Counted from the first letter of the stretch, positions 8,107-16,828 are shown. The stretch: DNA of 33,180 nucleotides from an uncultured Pelagibacteraceae bacterium (GCA_902616165.1 CACMRS010000007.1:1-33180); one strand, 5' to 3'. The notes: generated from the letters alone by a model not told the origin. Numbers and translations: made by a program.

Positions 8107-10041
8107 ATGCTAAATGAAAATGAAATTTTTGAAAAAGCTTTTAAAATACACTTAGAAGGAAAAATAAAAGAAGCCCAAAAAATTTATTTAAAATTAGTTA
8201 GAAAAAAAGAAAAAAAACACAATTTATTTTTTTTACTTGCAACAACATATTTACAAACAGAAGACTATGAAAAAGCAATAAATTTTTTTAATAAGTCAAT
8301 TGATATTAAGTCTGACTTTGCAGATGCTTACAATAATAGAGGAATAACGTTAAACAAATTGAAAAAGTATCATGAAGCTATTGAAGATTTTAATAGGGCA
8401 ATAAAATTAAAAGAAAATTACTTTGATGCTCATTTAAATAAGGGAATATCGTTAAGAAATTTAAGAAAATATCACGAAGCAATTCTAAGTTATCAAAATT
8501 GTATAAAACTTAAAAGTCATGATGCAAGAATATATAATAATCTAGCCAATGTATTTGTAGAACTTAGCAATTATGATGAGGCTTTAAAATCTTTTAATAA
8601 AGCTATTCAATTAAACAAAAACTATGCAGAAGCTTATTTTGGCAGAGGTAAACTATTTTCTTTAAATAAACATCCTAAGCTTGCAATAAAAGATTTTGAA
8701 AACACAATTAAGATTAAAGATGATTTTGATTTTTTATATGGTCATTTAATTCATACAAAAATGAGGATTTGCGATTGGAGTAATTATGAATTTTTAATAA
8801 AAAAAATTGTAAATGGAGTCAAAATAAATAAGAAAATGATAGACCCTTTTTGTTTTTTATCATTAATAGATGATCCAAAAAAACATAGAATTACGTCTGA
8901 ACTTTCTTTTAATAAACAAACAGAATTACCTTCCTCAATTCGAAATTTGAGTCACTTAGATAAAGTTAAGATAGGATATTTTTCGGGAGATCTTTGCGAC
9001 CATGCTATTTTGCATTTAACCTTAGATATATTTAAGCATCATGATAAATCCAAATTTGATGTTTATGCTTTTTATTCTGGATTAAAAGAAGACAAATGGA
9101 CAAAGAAAGTAAAAGGATATTTTGATAAATTTTTTAATGTTTCAAATTTAAACGGTGAGGAAATTGCAAATTTAAGTCGTAAAAATCAAATAGACATAGC
9201 AATTAATTGTTCTGGGCATACAGGATATAACCAAAATGAAGCTTTTAATCATCGCGTATCATCAATTCAAGTTAACTACCTTGGGTATCCGGGAACTATG
9301 GGAGATGAATGTCATGATTATATAATAGCTGACAAGTTTGTCTTACCAAAAGAAGAAAAGTCAAATTATACCGAAAAAATTTTATACCTTCCTAATTGCT
9401 ATCAAGCAAATCGATCAAGAATACCTATTGCCGATACTAACTTATCAAAAAAAGATTTTGGATTGCCTGAAGGTGTTTTTGTATTTGGTTGTTTTAATAA
9501 CTCATATAAAATTAATCCTGAAATTTTTGATACATGGATGAAAATTTTAAAAAAAAATAAAAATAGTGTACTTTGGCTTTTGAACACTGATGATTGCTCT
9601 AAAAACTTAATTAAAGAAGCTATTAAAAAAAAAATAAACGCAAACAGAATTATTTTTTGTGAAAGAGCTTCAGTTGAAATTTACCATTCAAGATTTAAAT
9701 TTATAGATTTGTTTCTTGATACATATCCGTATAGCGCGCACACAACTGCGAGCATTGCTATTAGAATGGGTGTGCCAATTATTACTATATCAGGAAGATC
9801 ATTTGCATCTAGAGTTGCAGGTAGCATACTGTCAACTGTTGGACTTGACGAATTAATTACAAAAAATAGCAAAGAGTATATTGAGCTTGCTTTAAAGATT
9901 TCTAAGGACGAAAACAAATTCAAAAAGTTAAAAAGTCATTTATCTAATTCTTTGAATACCGACAAATTATTTAACAGCAAAAAATTTACTAAAGATTTAG
10001 AAGATATTTTTATTAATTTAACAAATAAAAAGGCTAAGTAG
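8107..10041 (+). CDS. TPR protein with C-terminal O-GlcNAc transferase-like domain (GT41/SPINDLY type)
   Basis: A 644-residue protein with about six TPR repeats (roughly residues 1-205, for example [18 protein letters not shown]) followed by a GT41-like catalytic region. Recognisable landmarks are [11 protein letters not shown] (H299 matches the catalytic-loop His region of OGT), [11 protein letters not shown] with the following [16 protein letters not shown] (K468, equivalent to the UDP-binding Lys), and [23 protein letters not shown]. Proteins of this design attach GlcNAc or another sugar to Ser/Thr or Cys of proteins. Donor and acceptor here are unknown. The 3' end overlaps convergent rho by 8 bp. 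The upstream partner is a sulfotransferase. Confidence 0.88.
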   Translation: MLNENEIFEKAFKIHLEGKIKEAQKIYLKLVRKKEKKHNLFFLLATTYLQTEDYEKAINFFNKSIDIKSDFADAYNNRGITLNKLKKYHEAIEDFNRAIKLKENYFDAHLNKGISLRNLRKYHEAILSYQNCIKLKSHDARIYNNLANVFVELSNYDEALKSFNKAIQLNKNYAEAYFGRGKLFSLNKHPKLAIKDFENTIKIKDDFDFLYGHLIHTKMRICDWSNYEFLIKKIVNGVKINKKMIDPFCFLSLIDDPKKHRITSELSFNKQTELPSSIRNLSHLDKVKIGYFSGDLCDHAILHLTLDIFKHHDKSKFDVYAFYSGLKEDKWTKKVKGYFDKFFNVSNLNGEEIANLSRKNQIDIAINCSGHTGYNQNEAFNHRVSSIQVNYLGYPGTMGDECHDYIIADKFVLPKEEKSNYTEKILYLPNCYQANRSRIPIADTNLSKKDFGLPEGVFVFGCFNNSYKINPEIFDTWMKILKKNKNSVLWLLNTDDCSKNLIKEAIKKKINANRIIFCERASVEIYHSRFKFIDLFLDTYPYSAHTTASIAIRMGVPIITISGRSFASRVAGSILSTVGLDELITKNSKEYIELALKISKDENKFKKLKSHLSNSLNTDKLFNSKKFTKDLEDIFINLTNKKAK

Positions 10042-11302
10042 GTCTATTCATTGAATTAAAAAACTCAGCATTATTTTTAGTATCTTTTAATTTCGAATTA
10101 ATAAATTCAATAGCATCCATTGTTCCCATTGGAGCAATTATTCTTCTTAAAACATTCATTTTTTGAAGATCATTTTTGTCAAATAAAAGCTCTTCTCGTC
10201 TCGTACCTGACTTTGTTATATCAATAGCTGGATATATTCTTTTATCTGCAATTTTTCTGTCTAGTATTGTTTCGCTATTACCTGTTCCTTTGAATTCCTC
10301 AAAAATCACTTCGTCCATTCTGCTTCCTGTATCAATTAAAGCTGTAGAAATAATTGTTAATGAACCGCCTTCTTCAATATTTCTTGCTGCACCAAAAAAT
10401 CTTTTAGGTCTCTGGAGTGCATTTGCATCAACACCTCCAGTTAAAACTTTCCCCGAACTAGGTATCACTGCATTGTAGGCTCTTCCTAATCTAGTTATAG
10501 AATCTAATAAAATGATAACATCTTTTTTATGTTCAGTTAATCTTTTGGCTTTTTCTATAACCATTTCAGCCACTGCTACGTGCCTTTGAGCTGGTTCATC
10601 GAAAGTAGAGCTAATTACTTCACCTTTTACTGTTCTTTGCATGTCTGTTACTTCTTCTGGTCGTTCATCAATCAGTAGCACCATAAGATAACATTCTGGA
10701 TAATTTTTAGCTATTGAGTTTGCAATACTTTGCAAAATCATTGTCTTTCCAGCTTTGGGTGGAGAAATTATTATTGATCTTTGACCTTTTCCAATTGGGC
10801 TAACAAGGTCAATTAACCTTGGAGTAAGGTCTGCTTTTTTTTCAACTTTTGTTGTTTCAACCTCCATCACCAACTGTTTGTCTGGATATAATGGAGTTAG
10901 GTTATCAAATGCAATTTTATGTCTTGCTTTTTCTGGTTCCTCAAAATTTATCTTACTAACTTGCAATAATGCAAAATATCTCTCTCCTTCTTTGGGGGCT
11001 CTCACTGGCCCTTCAACTGTATCTCCTGTTCTCAAGCCAAACTTTCTAATCTGACTCGGACTCACATATATATCATCGGGACCTGGAAGATAATTTGATT
11101 CCATTGCTCTTAGGAAACCAAAACCGTCTTGTAATAATTGTAAAACACCTACACCTGTAATTTCCTCTTTTTCAGCAACTTTTTTAAGGATAGCAAAAAG
11201 TATTTCTTGTTTTCTTAATGTGCTGGCATTTTCGATACCAAGCTCTTCTGCCTGAGTAATCAGCTGTTCAGATGATTTTAATTTTAGTTCTTGAATGTTC
11301 AT
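10034..11302 (-). CDS. rho: Transcription termination factor Rho
   Basis: A 422-residue Rho of normal length. It has the N-terminal helical Rho_N domain (about 1-45), the cold-shock-like RNA-binding domain (about 48-120, with DGFGFLR), the Walker A motif PPKAGKT (181-187), a Walker B-type segment [17 protein letters not shown], and the downstream Q/R-loop sequence. It is an RNA-dependent ATPase helicase ending transcription. Since this window leaves no space for intrinsic terminators between converging genes, Rho is likely important in this genome. It has a plausible own promoter and a dyad in its leader. Confidence 0.99.
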   Translation of the reverse strand: MNIQELKLKSSEQLITQAEELGIENASTLRKQEILFAILKKVAEKEEITGVGVLQLLQDGFGFLRAMESNYLPGPDDIYVSPSQIRKFGLRTGDTVEGPVRAPKEGERYFALLQVSKINFEEPEKARHKIAFDNLTPLYPDKQLVMEVETTKVEKKADLTPRLIDLVSPIGKGQRSIIISPPKAGKTMILQSIANSIAKNYPECYLMVLLIDERPEEVTDMQRTVKGEVISSTFDEPAQRHVAVAEMVIEKAKRLTEHKKDVIILLDSITRLGRAYNAVIPSSGKVLTGGVDANALQRPKRFFGAARNIEEGGSLTIISTALIDTGSRMDEVIFEEFKGTGNSETILDRKIADKRIYPAIDITKSGTRREELLFDKNDLQKMNVLRRIIAPMGTMDAIEFINSKLKDTKNNAEFFNSMNRPT

Positions 11303-11313
11303 GATTATTTTTT

Positions 11314-11329
11314 TGATAAGGACTTATCA
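11314..11329 (-). promoter_or_regulatory. Dyad in rho leader, operator or leader hairpin
   Basis: TGATAAG and CTTATCA are perfectly complementary arms separated by 2 bases, giving an almost perfect 16-bp palindrome 11 bases upstream of the rho start codon. In RNA it could form a 6-bp stem with a 4-nt loop. It lies just downstream of the expected start of the rho promoter at 11339-11366. Autoregulation of rho is known in other bacteria, but this element's role is inference. Confidence 0.35.
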
Positions 11330-11338
11330 GATAGAGAT

Positions 11339-11366
11339 AATATATATGCTGCTGTTATTATTTCAA
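11339..11366 (-). promoter_or_regulatory. Predicted sigma70-type promoter of rho
   Basis: On the - strand, TTGAAA (11366-11361; 5/6 to TTGACA) is followed after 16 bases by TATATT (11344-11339; 5/6 to TATAAT). The expected transcription start is near 11332, giving a leader of about 30 nt that begins at the dyad. The -35 lies 2 bases past the hemJ stop, so rho can be transcribed apart from the hem genes. In such AT-rich DNA chance matches are common. Confidence 0.45.
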
Positions 11367-11368
11367 CC

Positions 11369-11803
11369 CTAGATTGGCTTAAAAATGGCTAAAAATACAA
11401 CGATAATTAGGATAACCGTCGGTATTTCATTAATGATTCTGAAGAATTTTGCAGATCTTGTGTTTGTAGAATTTTTTAGAGCAACAAGACATTTTCCTAA
11501 ATAGTCATTGTATGCCGATAACAATATGACCAGGACAATCTTTATTTGAAACCAAAATTGATAGAAAATTTCTATTCCATTGAGATAAATTAATACTAAT
11601 CCAAAAACCCAAGTAAAAATCATTGCGGGTCGCATAATGTAAAAAAACAATCTTTTTTCCATCACCTCAAATATATCGGTTGTTTCTTTTTTCTCTTTGT
11701 TTTCAACATGGTAAACAAAAATTCTTGGTAAATATAAAAGACCGGCCATCCAGGAAACAACAGCAATTAAATGTAAGGATTTAAATAATAAATACGAATT
11801 CAT
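11369..11803 (-). CDS. hemJ: Protoporphyrinogen IX oxidase HemJ
   Basis: A 144-residue integral membrane protein with about four hydrophobic helices. The N-terminal region KSLHLIAVVSWMAGLLYLPR-type sequence carries the conserved His (residue 11) of HemJ, and FVYHVE adds a second (residue 32). R-L-F-F-Y-I-M-R-P and W-F-Q-I-K are family landmarks. HemJ oxidises protoporphyrinogen to protoporphyrin IX in many alphaproteobacteria lacking HemG/HemY. It is 3 bp downstream of hemH, making a hemE-hemH-hemJ operon covering late haem synthesis. Confidence 0.93.
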   Translation of the reverse strand: MNSYLLFKSLHLIAVVSWMAGLLYLPRIFVYHVENKEKKETTDIFEVMEKRLFFYIMRPAMIFTWVFGLVLIYLNGIEIFYQFWFQIKIVLVILLSAYNDYLGKCLVALKNSTNTRSAKFFRIINEIPTVILIIVVFLAIFKPI

Positions 11804-11806
11804 GTG

Positions 11807-12802
11807 TCAGATATTTCTTTCAATTAAAGACTTTAATAAAATGATATGATCATTGTTATCATTTAAACATGGGACCATATCAAAATTTTCTCCGCCTGAA
11901 TTTAAAAAACTTTCTTTAGCTTGTATTTGTATTTCCTCTAAAGTTTCTACACAATCAGACGCAAACCCTGGGCAGATAGTAAGAACATTTTTAACACCCT
12001 CTTTGGGAAGGCTTTCTAAAGTCTTATCCGTATATGGTTGCAGCCATTGTTGTGGACCAAATCTTGATTGGAATGTGGTTTTAATTTTAATTGAACTAAA
12101 TTTTTCTGAAATCAGTCTTGTCGTTTTATGACAATAACAATGATAAGGATCACCTTTGTCAAAATATTTTTTTGGTATCCCGTGATAAGAAGCTATAATT
12201 AGATCTGGTTTCCACCTTATATCATTTATTTTTTTATTAATCGAATTAACGAGAGCATCAATGTAAAGTGAATCAGATTCGTAATGAGGAATTATTTTTA
12301 AAGACGGTTGCCATCTCATTTTCATTAAAGTTCTGTATACCTCGTCACAAACTGTAGCAGTTGTGGCTGCTGCGTATTGGGGATAAAGAGGAAGTATTAC
12401 TAGGTTTTCACATCCGATTTGATGCAATTTATAAATCTTACTCTTAATGCTGGGATTTCCATACCTCATTGCAAAATCTATAATAATATTTTCTTTTGAT
12501 AATAAATTTGAAATTTTCTCAGTTTGCTTTTTTGTATAATAAAGAAGTGGGGAAATATTTTCATCTTTCATCCAAATTTCCTTATAAGCTTTAGCAGTTT
12601 TAGAAGGTCTAAAATTTAAGATAAATAAATTTAAAATTATTTGCCAAACCATTGGATTGACCTCAATAACTCTTCTATCGGAAAGAAATTCTTTTAAATA
12701 TTTTCTTATATCAAACCAATTAGTGGAATCGGGTGTACCAAGATTGATTATGAGCACACCTGTTTTGCCATATTTTATTGGTGGGTGGTTTTTTTCAATC
12801 AT
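11807..12802 (-). CDS. hemH: Ferrochelatase
   Basis: A 331-residue ferrochelatase of standard length. It shows the N-terminal VLIINLGTPD, the active-site region ASYHGIP (H207) and the acidic VETLEEI near the C-terminus (the conserved Glu helps in proton abstraction and metal handling). It inserts Fe2+ into protoporphyrin IX to make protohaem. Its start overlaps the hemE stop by 4 bases (ATGA) and hemJ follows after 3 bp, so the three are probably co-transcribed away from the candidate origin. Confidence 0.98.
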   Translation of the reverse strand: MIEKNHPPIKYGKTGVLIINLGTPDSTNWFDIRKYLKEFLSDRRVIEVNPMVWQIILNLFILNFRPSKTAKAYKEIWMKDENISPLLYYTKKQTEKISNLLSKENIIIDFAMRYGNPSIKSKIYKLHQIGCENLVILPLYPQYAAATTATVCDEVYRTLMKMRWQPSLKIIPHYESDSLYIDALVNSINKKINDIRWKPDLIIASYHGIPKKYFDKGDPYHCYCHKTTRLISEKFSSIKIKTTFQSRFGPQQWLQPYTDKTLESLPKEGVKNVLTICPGFASDCVETLEEIQIQAKESFLNSGGENFDMVPCLNDNNDHIILLKSLIERNI

Positions 12803-13803
12803 TTAAAATCTTTTACAATTTTAATTAAGTTTTCAACCATTTCTGGATTTGTTTCGGGCAGAATACCATGACCAAGATTAAATATATACGGATGATCTCG
12901 AAAAATTTCTAAATAATTAAAGGCTTCTTTTTTTAATGTTTCTTTATCTGTTAACAAAATTTTTGGGTCTAAGCCTCCTTGTATAGGTATGCTTATATCT
13001 CTCAGTATTTTTTTTGGATCAACATTATAATCGATACTAACAGCATCAGGTTTAACAATATCGCAAAATTCTCTGTAATTTTTTATTTCTCTAGGAAAAC
13101 ATATTACTGGTACATTTAAAGATTTTACATAATTAACTAAATTTAGGGTTGGCGAGTAAACATAATTTGGTAAATCTTTTTCTTCCAATAAGCCTGCCCA
13201 ACTATCAAATATTTGGATTATGTTTGCACCGTTATCGATTTGGTTTTTAATGTGAACTTTTAAAAATTTTTCAATAATTAATAATATTCTGTTTATTAAA
13301 AACTCATCTTTAAAAAAATCTTTTTTCAAATTTTTTTTAGGTGATTGTTGATTAATCATATAAACTAATAATGTCCATGGAGCACCAGTAAATCCAATCG
13401 TGTTTTTATTTTTTAAAATAGAGTCTGAACTAACTTTTTTTAATGCTTTGTATACGCGGTGTATTTTCTCTACAAAGTCAATTTCATCAGTCCTTGCAAT
13501 TTCATTTAGATTAAGTTCCCCCAATTTTGGTCCAAAGTTTTTTTCAAATTCTACTTTTTGACCTATTCCATAAGGAAGCATTAAGATATCTGAAAATATT
13601 ATTGCAGCATCCAGATCAAATCTTTTTAATGGTTGTAGAGTTATTTCTGAAGATAAATCGTCATTTAAACACAAATTAATAAAATTAGGATTTTCTTTTC
13701 TTATTTCTCTAAATTCTGGTAAATATCTACCAGCTTGTCTCATAATCCATATAGGATTGAATGAAGTATCTTTGTTAATTATTACTTTGTTTAAAGGTTT
13801 CAT
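12799..13803 (-). CDS. hemE: Uroporphyrinogen decarboxylase
   Basis: A 334-residue HemE. The N-terminal signature PIWIMRQAGRYLPEFRE contains the arginines that bind substrate carboxylates, and AAIIFSDILMLPYGIG carries the catalytic Asp. G-F-T-G-A-P-W-T-L and the C-terminal F-N-L-G-H-G-I-L-P-E-T motif are also present. It decarboxylates uroporphyrinogen III to coproporphyrinogen III. The gene flanks the candidate oriC, as in Caulobacter and Rickettsia, where hemE marks one side of the origin. Confidence 0.98.
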   Translation of the reverse strand: MKPLNKVIINKDTSFNPIWIMRQAGRYLPEFREIRKENPNFINLCLNDDLSSEITLQPLKRFDLDAAIIFSDILMLPYGIGQKVEFEKNFGPKLGELNLNEIARTDEIDFVEKIHRVYKALKKVSSDSILKNKNTIGFTGAPWTLLVYMINQQSPKKNLKKDFFKDEFLINRILLIIEKFLKVHIKNQIDNGANIIQIFDSWAGLLEEKDLPNYVYSPTLNLVNYVKSLNVPVICFPREIKNYREFCDIVKPDAVSIDYNVDPKKILRDISIPIQGGLDPKILLTDKETLKKEAFNYLEIFRDHPYIFNLGHGILPETNPEMVENLIKIVKDFK

Positions 13804-13841
13804 AAATAAGTATTATTAATTATTGTAGTTGTAATATATCT

Positions 13842-13850
13842 TGTGAATAA
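13842..13850 (-). promoter_or_regulatory. DnaA box, perfect consensus
   Basis: TGTGAATAA on the + strand is the complement of TTATTCACA, an exact match to the DnaA box consensus TTATNCACA. It lies 38 bases from the hemE start in the candidate origin. Confidence 0.7.
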
Positions 13851-13874
13851 AGGTGATTAATTTTTATAAACATT

Positions 13875-13883
13875 ATATTCACA
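13875..13883 (+). promoter_or_regulatory. DnaA box, one mismatch
   Basis: ATATTCACA matches TTATNCACA at 8 of 9 positions. It lies 24 bases from the perfect box and in the opposite orientation to it. Confidence 0.5.
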
Positions 13884-13963
13884 ATTTACCAACAAGTTAT
13901 TTGAATAAAATTGTTTAAAATGAAGCTTTTTTAACGATATTAATTTTTGTGGATTGTTTTACC

Positions 13964-13990
13964 CTATTTATTATTAATGTTAATAAATAG
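13964..13990. repeat. 10-bp perfect inverted repeat in candidate oriC
   Basis: CTATTTATTA (13964-13973) and TAATAAATAG (13981-13990) are perfect reverse complements around a 7-base loop. Arms are almost purely A/T, so chance is more likely than in balanced DNA, but a 10-bp perfect stem inside a 267-bp gap is notable. It may mark the unwinding region or a protein site. Confidence 0.55.
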
Positions 13991-14006
13991 CAGTTTTTAC
14001 AAGGTT

Positions 14007-14026
14007 AATTTAAAAAATTTTAAATT
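14007..14026. repeat. 20-bp AT-only dyad in candidate oriC
   Basis: AATTTAAAA (14007-14015) and TTTTAAATT (14018-14026) are perfect reverse complements separated by two A residues. It is all A/T and about 45 bp before the ppsR start. It could be part of a DNA unwinding element; function is inference. Confidence 0.45.
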
Positions 14027-14070
14027 GTGTAGTTTAATTAAAATATTACAAATTTATTAACAATTTATTC

Positions 14071-14898
14071 ATGAGTAATACATATCAAATATATTTAATT
14101 TCTGACTCAACGGGCGAGACTTTAGATAGAATATTTTTAGCCCTGAAGGCTCAATTTTTAAATATAAAATATAAGGTTCACTCTTACTCTTTTACAAGGA
14201 CAGAAAATCAAATTTTAAAAATTTTAGAGGATGCAAAAAAAAATGAAAACTCAATAATTTTATATACAATCGTTGATAATAACTTAGCTAAATATCTTGC
14301 GAACTCGAGCGAGGATAAAAATATTCCATGTTTTGGCGTTTTAGGAAATTTAATTCTGAATTTTTCAAAAATATTAAATCAAAAAGCAACACACGAGCCA
14401 AGTGGTCAACATATATTGAATGAAGAGTATTATGATAGAATTGAAGCAATCCAATTTACAATGAATCATGATGATGGAAATTTAATTAACGAAGTATACA
14501 AATCAGATATTATTCTTGTAGGAGTAAGTAGAACAAGCAAAACACCAACATCTATTTACTTGGCTAACAAAGGCTTTAAAACGTCAAACATTCCGTTAGT
14601 AAATGAAAACTCTTTACCAGAGTCCCTTAAAAAAAATCCTAAAATAACATGCGTTGTAGGACTAAGTACAGAGCCAGAAAGACTCGCTGATTTGAGAAAA
14701 AATAGAATGAATTCTTTAAAAGAGACAGAAAACATTGAATATACAAATTTAGAAAATATTAAAAAAGAGGTTCTTAAGGCAAAAAAAACATTTCAAAAAT
14801 ATAAGTGGCCCCTTATAGATGTAACGAGAAAGTCAGTTGAAGAAACAGCAGCTTCTATAATTAAAATTCACGAAATATATTTAAACAATGTTAAATAA
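14071..14898 (+). CDS. ppsR: Pyruvate, phosphate dikinase regulatory protein (DUF299 kinase/pyrophosphorylase)
   Basis: A 275-residue member of the DUF299/RP001 family. The N-terminal LISDSTGETLDR and the P-loop GVSRTSKTPTS (from residue 151) are diagnostic. Family members use ADP to phosphorylate, and phosphate to dephosphorylate, a Thr on pyruvate phosphate dikinase or PEP synthetase; PSRP is the usual name when the target is PPDK. The exact target here cannot be read from sequence. It is the first gene rightwards from the candidate oriC, and overlaps maf by 11 bases. Confidence 0.93.
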   Translation: MSNTYQIYLISDSTGETLDRIFLALKAQFLNIKYKVHSYSFTRTENQILKILEDAKKNENSIILYTIVDNNLAKYLANSSEDKNIPCFGVLGNLILNFSKILNQKATHEPSGQHILNEEYYDRIEAIQFTMNHDDGNLINEVYKSDIILVGVSRTSKTPTSIYLANKGFKTSNIPLVNENSLPESLKKNPKITCVVGLSTEPERLADLRKNRMNSLKETENIEYTNLENIKKEVLKAKKTFQKYKWPLIDVTRKSVEETAASIIKIHEIYLNNVK

Positions 14899-15472
14899 AA
14901 TTATTCTCGCTTCAAAAAGTGAGGTTAGAAAAGAGATCTTAGATAAAAATAATATTAAATGCGTTGTTGAGCCCTCAAACGTAGATGAAAAGCCTGTTAA
15001 AGAGAGTTTATTAAAAGAACACGCTAGTTCAGAAATAATTTCAAAAAATTTAGCCGAATTAAAAGCAAACAAAGTTAGTATGAAAAAAAGTGACGAAATA
15101 GTATTAGGAGCAGATAGTGTGATAGATTTAAATGGCGAATTGATATCTAAACCAGAAAGCAGAGAAGAGGCAATGGAAATATTAAGAAAACTTAACGGTA
15201 AATCACATTTTTTAATTAGTTCTGTTTGTATATCCAAAAATGGATCTATGATTTGGAATTATACTGATAAAGCAAAACTAACTATGAAAAATTTTACAGA
15301 AGATGAATTGAAAAACTATTTATCTAAAATATCTGATGAAACTCTTTATGCATACAATGTTTACCAAATAGAAAGAGAGGGCAGAAGTTTGTTTGCAAGC
15401 ATAGAAGGAGACGAAGATACAATTATGGGTCTACCTGTTAAAAAAATTAAGGAATACATAAGCTCATTGTGA
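14888..15472 (+). CDS. maf: Maf-family nucleotide pyrophosphatase
   Basis: A 194-residue Maf/YceF/YhdE-type protein. It begins with the substrate-binding LASKSEVRKEIL motif and has the catalytic Asp in VLGADSVI (family sequence A-D-T/S-V). A following GKSHFLIS region and Y-x-Q-I-E-G/R-x-G region (VYQIEREGRSLF) match the fold. Members hydrolyse non-canonical or canonical NTPs to NMP and PPi, acting in house-cleaning or septum control. Overlapping genes on both sides suggest one operon, ppsR-maf-aroE-coaE-dnaQ. Confidence 0.93.
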   Translation: MLNKIILASKSEVRKEILDKNNIKCVVEPSNVDEKPVKESLLKEHASSEIISKNLAELKANKVSMKKSDEIVLGADSVIDLNGELISKPESREEAMEILRKLNGKSHFLISSVCISKNGSMIWNYTDKAKLTMKNFTEDELKNYLSKISDETLYAYNVYQIEREGRSLFASIEGDEDTIMGLPVKKIKEYISSL

Positions 15473-16266
15473 TGAAAAAATATTTTGTAATTGGCAATCC
15501 CATTAATCATTCTTTATCACCAAAACTTCATAATTACTGGCTTAGGGAAAATAACATTGATGCCATTTATGGTAAAAGAAAAATTGATGAGAAAAACCTC
15601 CAAAGTATAATTTCTGAAGTGAAAGAAAAAAAAATAAATGGTATTAATGTAACGGTTCCATTTAAAAAATTAGTAATTCCTTATTTAGATAAATTAAGCC
15701 AAGAGGCAGAACAAACACAGTCTGTAAATACAATAATTTTAACTAATGATAACTTAGTGGGCCATAATACAGACATAGCTGGTTTTACTAAAGCAATCAA
15801 AGATCTAAATTTTAATATTGAAGGCAAAAAAATTTTTATCTTAGGAGCTGGCGGTGTTGTTCCATCAATAATTTTTGCTTTAAACAAAATGAATGTTTCA
15901 AAAATAATCATTAGCAACAGAACTAAAAAAAAAGCTGAAGATTTAAAATCACAATTTCATAACTTAGAGATATTGGATTGGGGAGATATAAATGACTTTG
16001 ATGTAATCATAAATGCCACCAGTTTAGGATTAAACAAAGAAGCTATTGATTTAGATTTTTCAAAATTTTCCAATAACAAACTTTTTTACGATGTAATTTA
16101 TAATCCTGTGGAAACCAATTTCTTAAAAGAAGGAAAAAAACTTGGCAACAAAACGGAGAATGGTAAATTGATGTTTATTTATCAGGCACTTGAAGCATTC
16201 AAATTATGGCACGGAATAGAACCACAGATTAATAGCAATATACTAAAAATTTTAAATAATGATTAG
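15472..16266 (+). CDS. aroE: Shikimate dehydrogenase
   Basis: About 264 residues. The N-terminal NPINHSLSPKLHN binds shikimate, INVTVPFK carries the catalytic Lys, and GHNTDIAGF the catalytic Asp. The NADPH Rossmann motif is LGAGGVVPS, followed by NRTKKK; C-terminal FIYQALEAFKLWHG is also typical. It reduces 3-dehydroshikimate to shikimate in chorismate synthesis. A GTG at 15469 is followed at once by ATG at 15472; I chose ATG because it gives the normal M-K-K-Y start and a 1-base overlap with the maf stop. The end overlaps coaE by 8 bases. Confidence 0.96.
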   Translation: MKKYFVIGNPINHSLSPKLHNYWLRENNIDAIYGKRKIDEKNLQSIISEVKEKKINGINVTVPFKKLVIPYLDKLSQEAEQTQSVNTIILTNDNLVGHNTDIAGFTKAIKDLNFNIEGKKIFILGAGGVVPSIIFALNKMNVSKIIISNRTKKKAEDLKSQFHNLEILDWGDINDFDVIINATSLGLNKEAIDLDFSKFSNNKLFYDVIYNPVETNFLKEGKKLGNKTENGKLMFIYQALEAFKLWHGIEPQINSNILKILNND

Positions 16267-16828
16267 AATTGGAATTTTAGGAAATATAGGTTCGGGAAAA
16301 AGCTATGTTGCCAAAAACTTTGGATACCCAGTGTTTAATGCAGATTACGAAGTTTCAAAACTTTATAAAAAAGATAAAAAAATATTTAAAAAATTAAAGA
16401 AAAAATTACCAAAACATATCTCTTCATTCCCAATAAATAAGAGTGAAATTACAAAAGCAATATTAAGTAATAAAGTTAATTTAAAAAAAATAATTACTAT
16501 TGTTCATTTAGAAATTAAAAAAATATTAAAATTATTTTTAAAAAAAAATAGAAATAAAAAAGTTATAATTCTTGATATTCCTTTATTGTTAGAAAATAAA
16601 ATTAATAATAAAGACGATATTCTAGTTTTTGTTGACTCTAAAAAAATTGAAATAGAAAAAAGATTAAAAAAAAGATTAAATTATAATCGTAAACTTATAA
16701 ATAAGTTCAAAAAAATTCAGTTTTCTTCTTATTATAAAAAGAGAAGATCAAACTTTATTATTAAAAATAATTTTAAGAAAAAATCTTTAAATAAGAGTAT
16801 AAAGAAAATATTAAATGAAATTTTATAA
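16259..16828 (+). CDS. coaE: Dephospho-CoA kinase, divergent and lysine-rich
   Basis: A 189-residue P-loop kinase. GNIGSGKS (8-15) is the Walker A, FNADYEV corresponds to the D-A-D region, and ILDIPLLLENK to the D-I-P-L-L-F/Y-E motif of CoaE. The usual H-P pair is replaced by V-H-L. About 45 of 189 residues are Lys, mostly in the C-terminal half, far more than its neighbours. CoaE phosphorylates dephospho-CoA in the last CoA step. The aroE-coaE-dnaQ context is the classic alphaproteobacterial order, which supports the call despite divergence. Confidence 0.88.
   Translation: MIRIGILGNIGSGKSYVAKNFGYPVFNADYEVSKLYKKDKKIFKKLKKKLPKHISSFPINKSEITKAILSNKVNLKKIITIVHLEIKKILKLFLKKNRNKKVIILDIPLLLENKINNKDDILVFVDSKKIEIEKRLKKRLNYNRKLINKFKKIQFSSYYKKRRSNFIIKNNFKKKSLNKSIKKILNEIL

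Larger units (their letters stand above)
13804..14070. other. oriC: Candidate chromosomal replication origin (oriC)
   Basis: This 267-bp gap between divergent hemE and ppsR is the largest in the window. It contains one perfect DnaA box (13842-13850), one 8/9 box (13875-13883), a weaker 7/9 match (13948-13956), and very AT-rich DNA with two clean inverted repeats towards the ppsR side, suited to unwinding. Known biology: the Caulobacter and Rickettsia origins lie between hemE and the RP001-type gene (ppsR/DUF299). Most genes immediately left point left and those immediately right point right. I saw no GANTC in the gap. Assignment is by synteny plus boxes. Confidence 0.75.

Noticed and set aside
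11314-11329. Dyad considered as an intrinsic terminator for hemJ
   Set aside because: On the hemJ strand the stem is followed by A residues, not a T-run, and it is only 7 bp with almost no G/C.
13931-13943. CtrA binding sites in the origin gap
   Set aside because: TTAA half-sites occur often in this AT-rich DNA, but I found none with the N7 spacing; TTAA-N5-TTAA at 13931-13943 does not fit.
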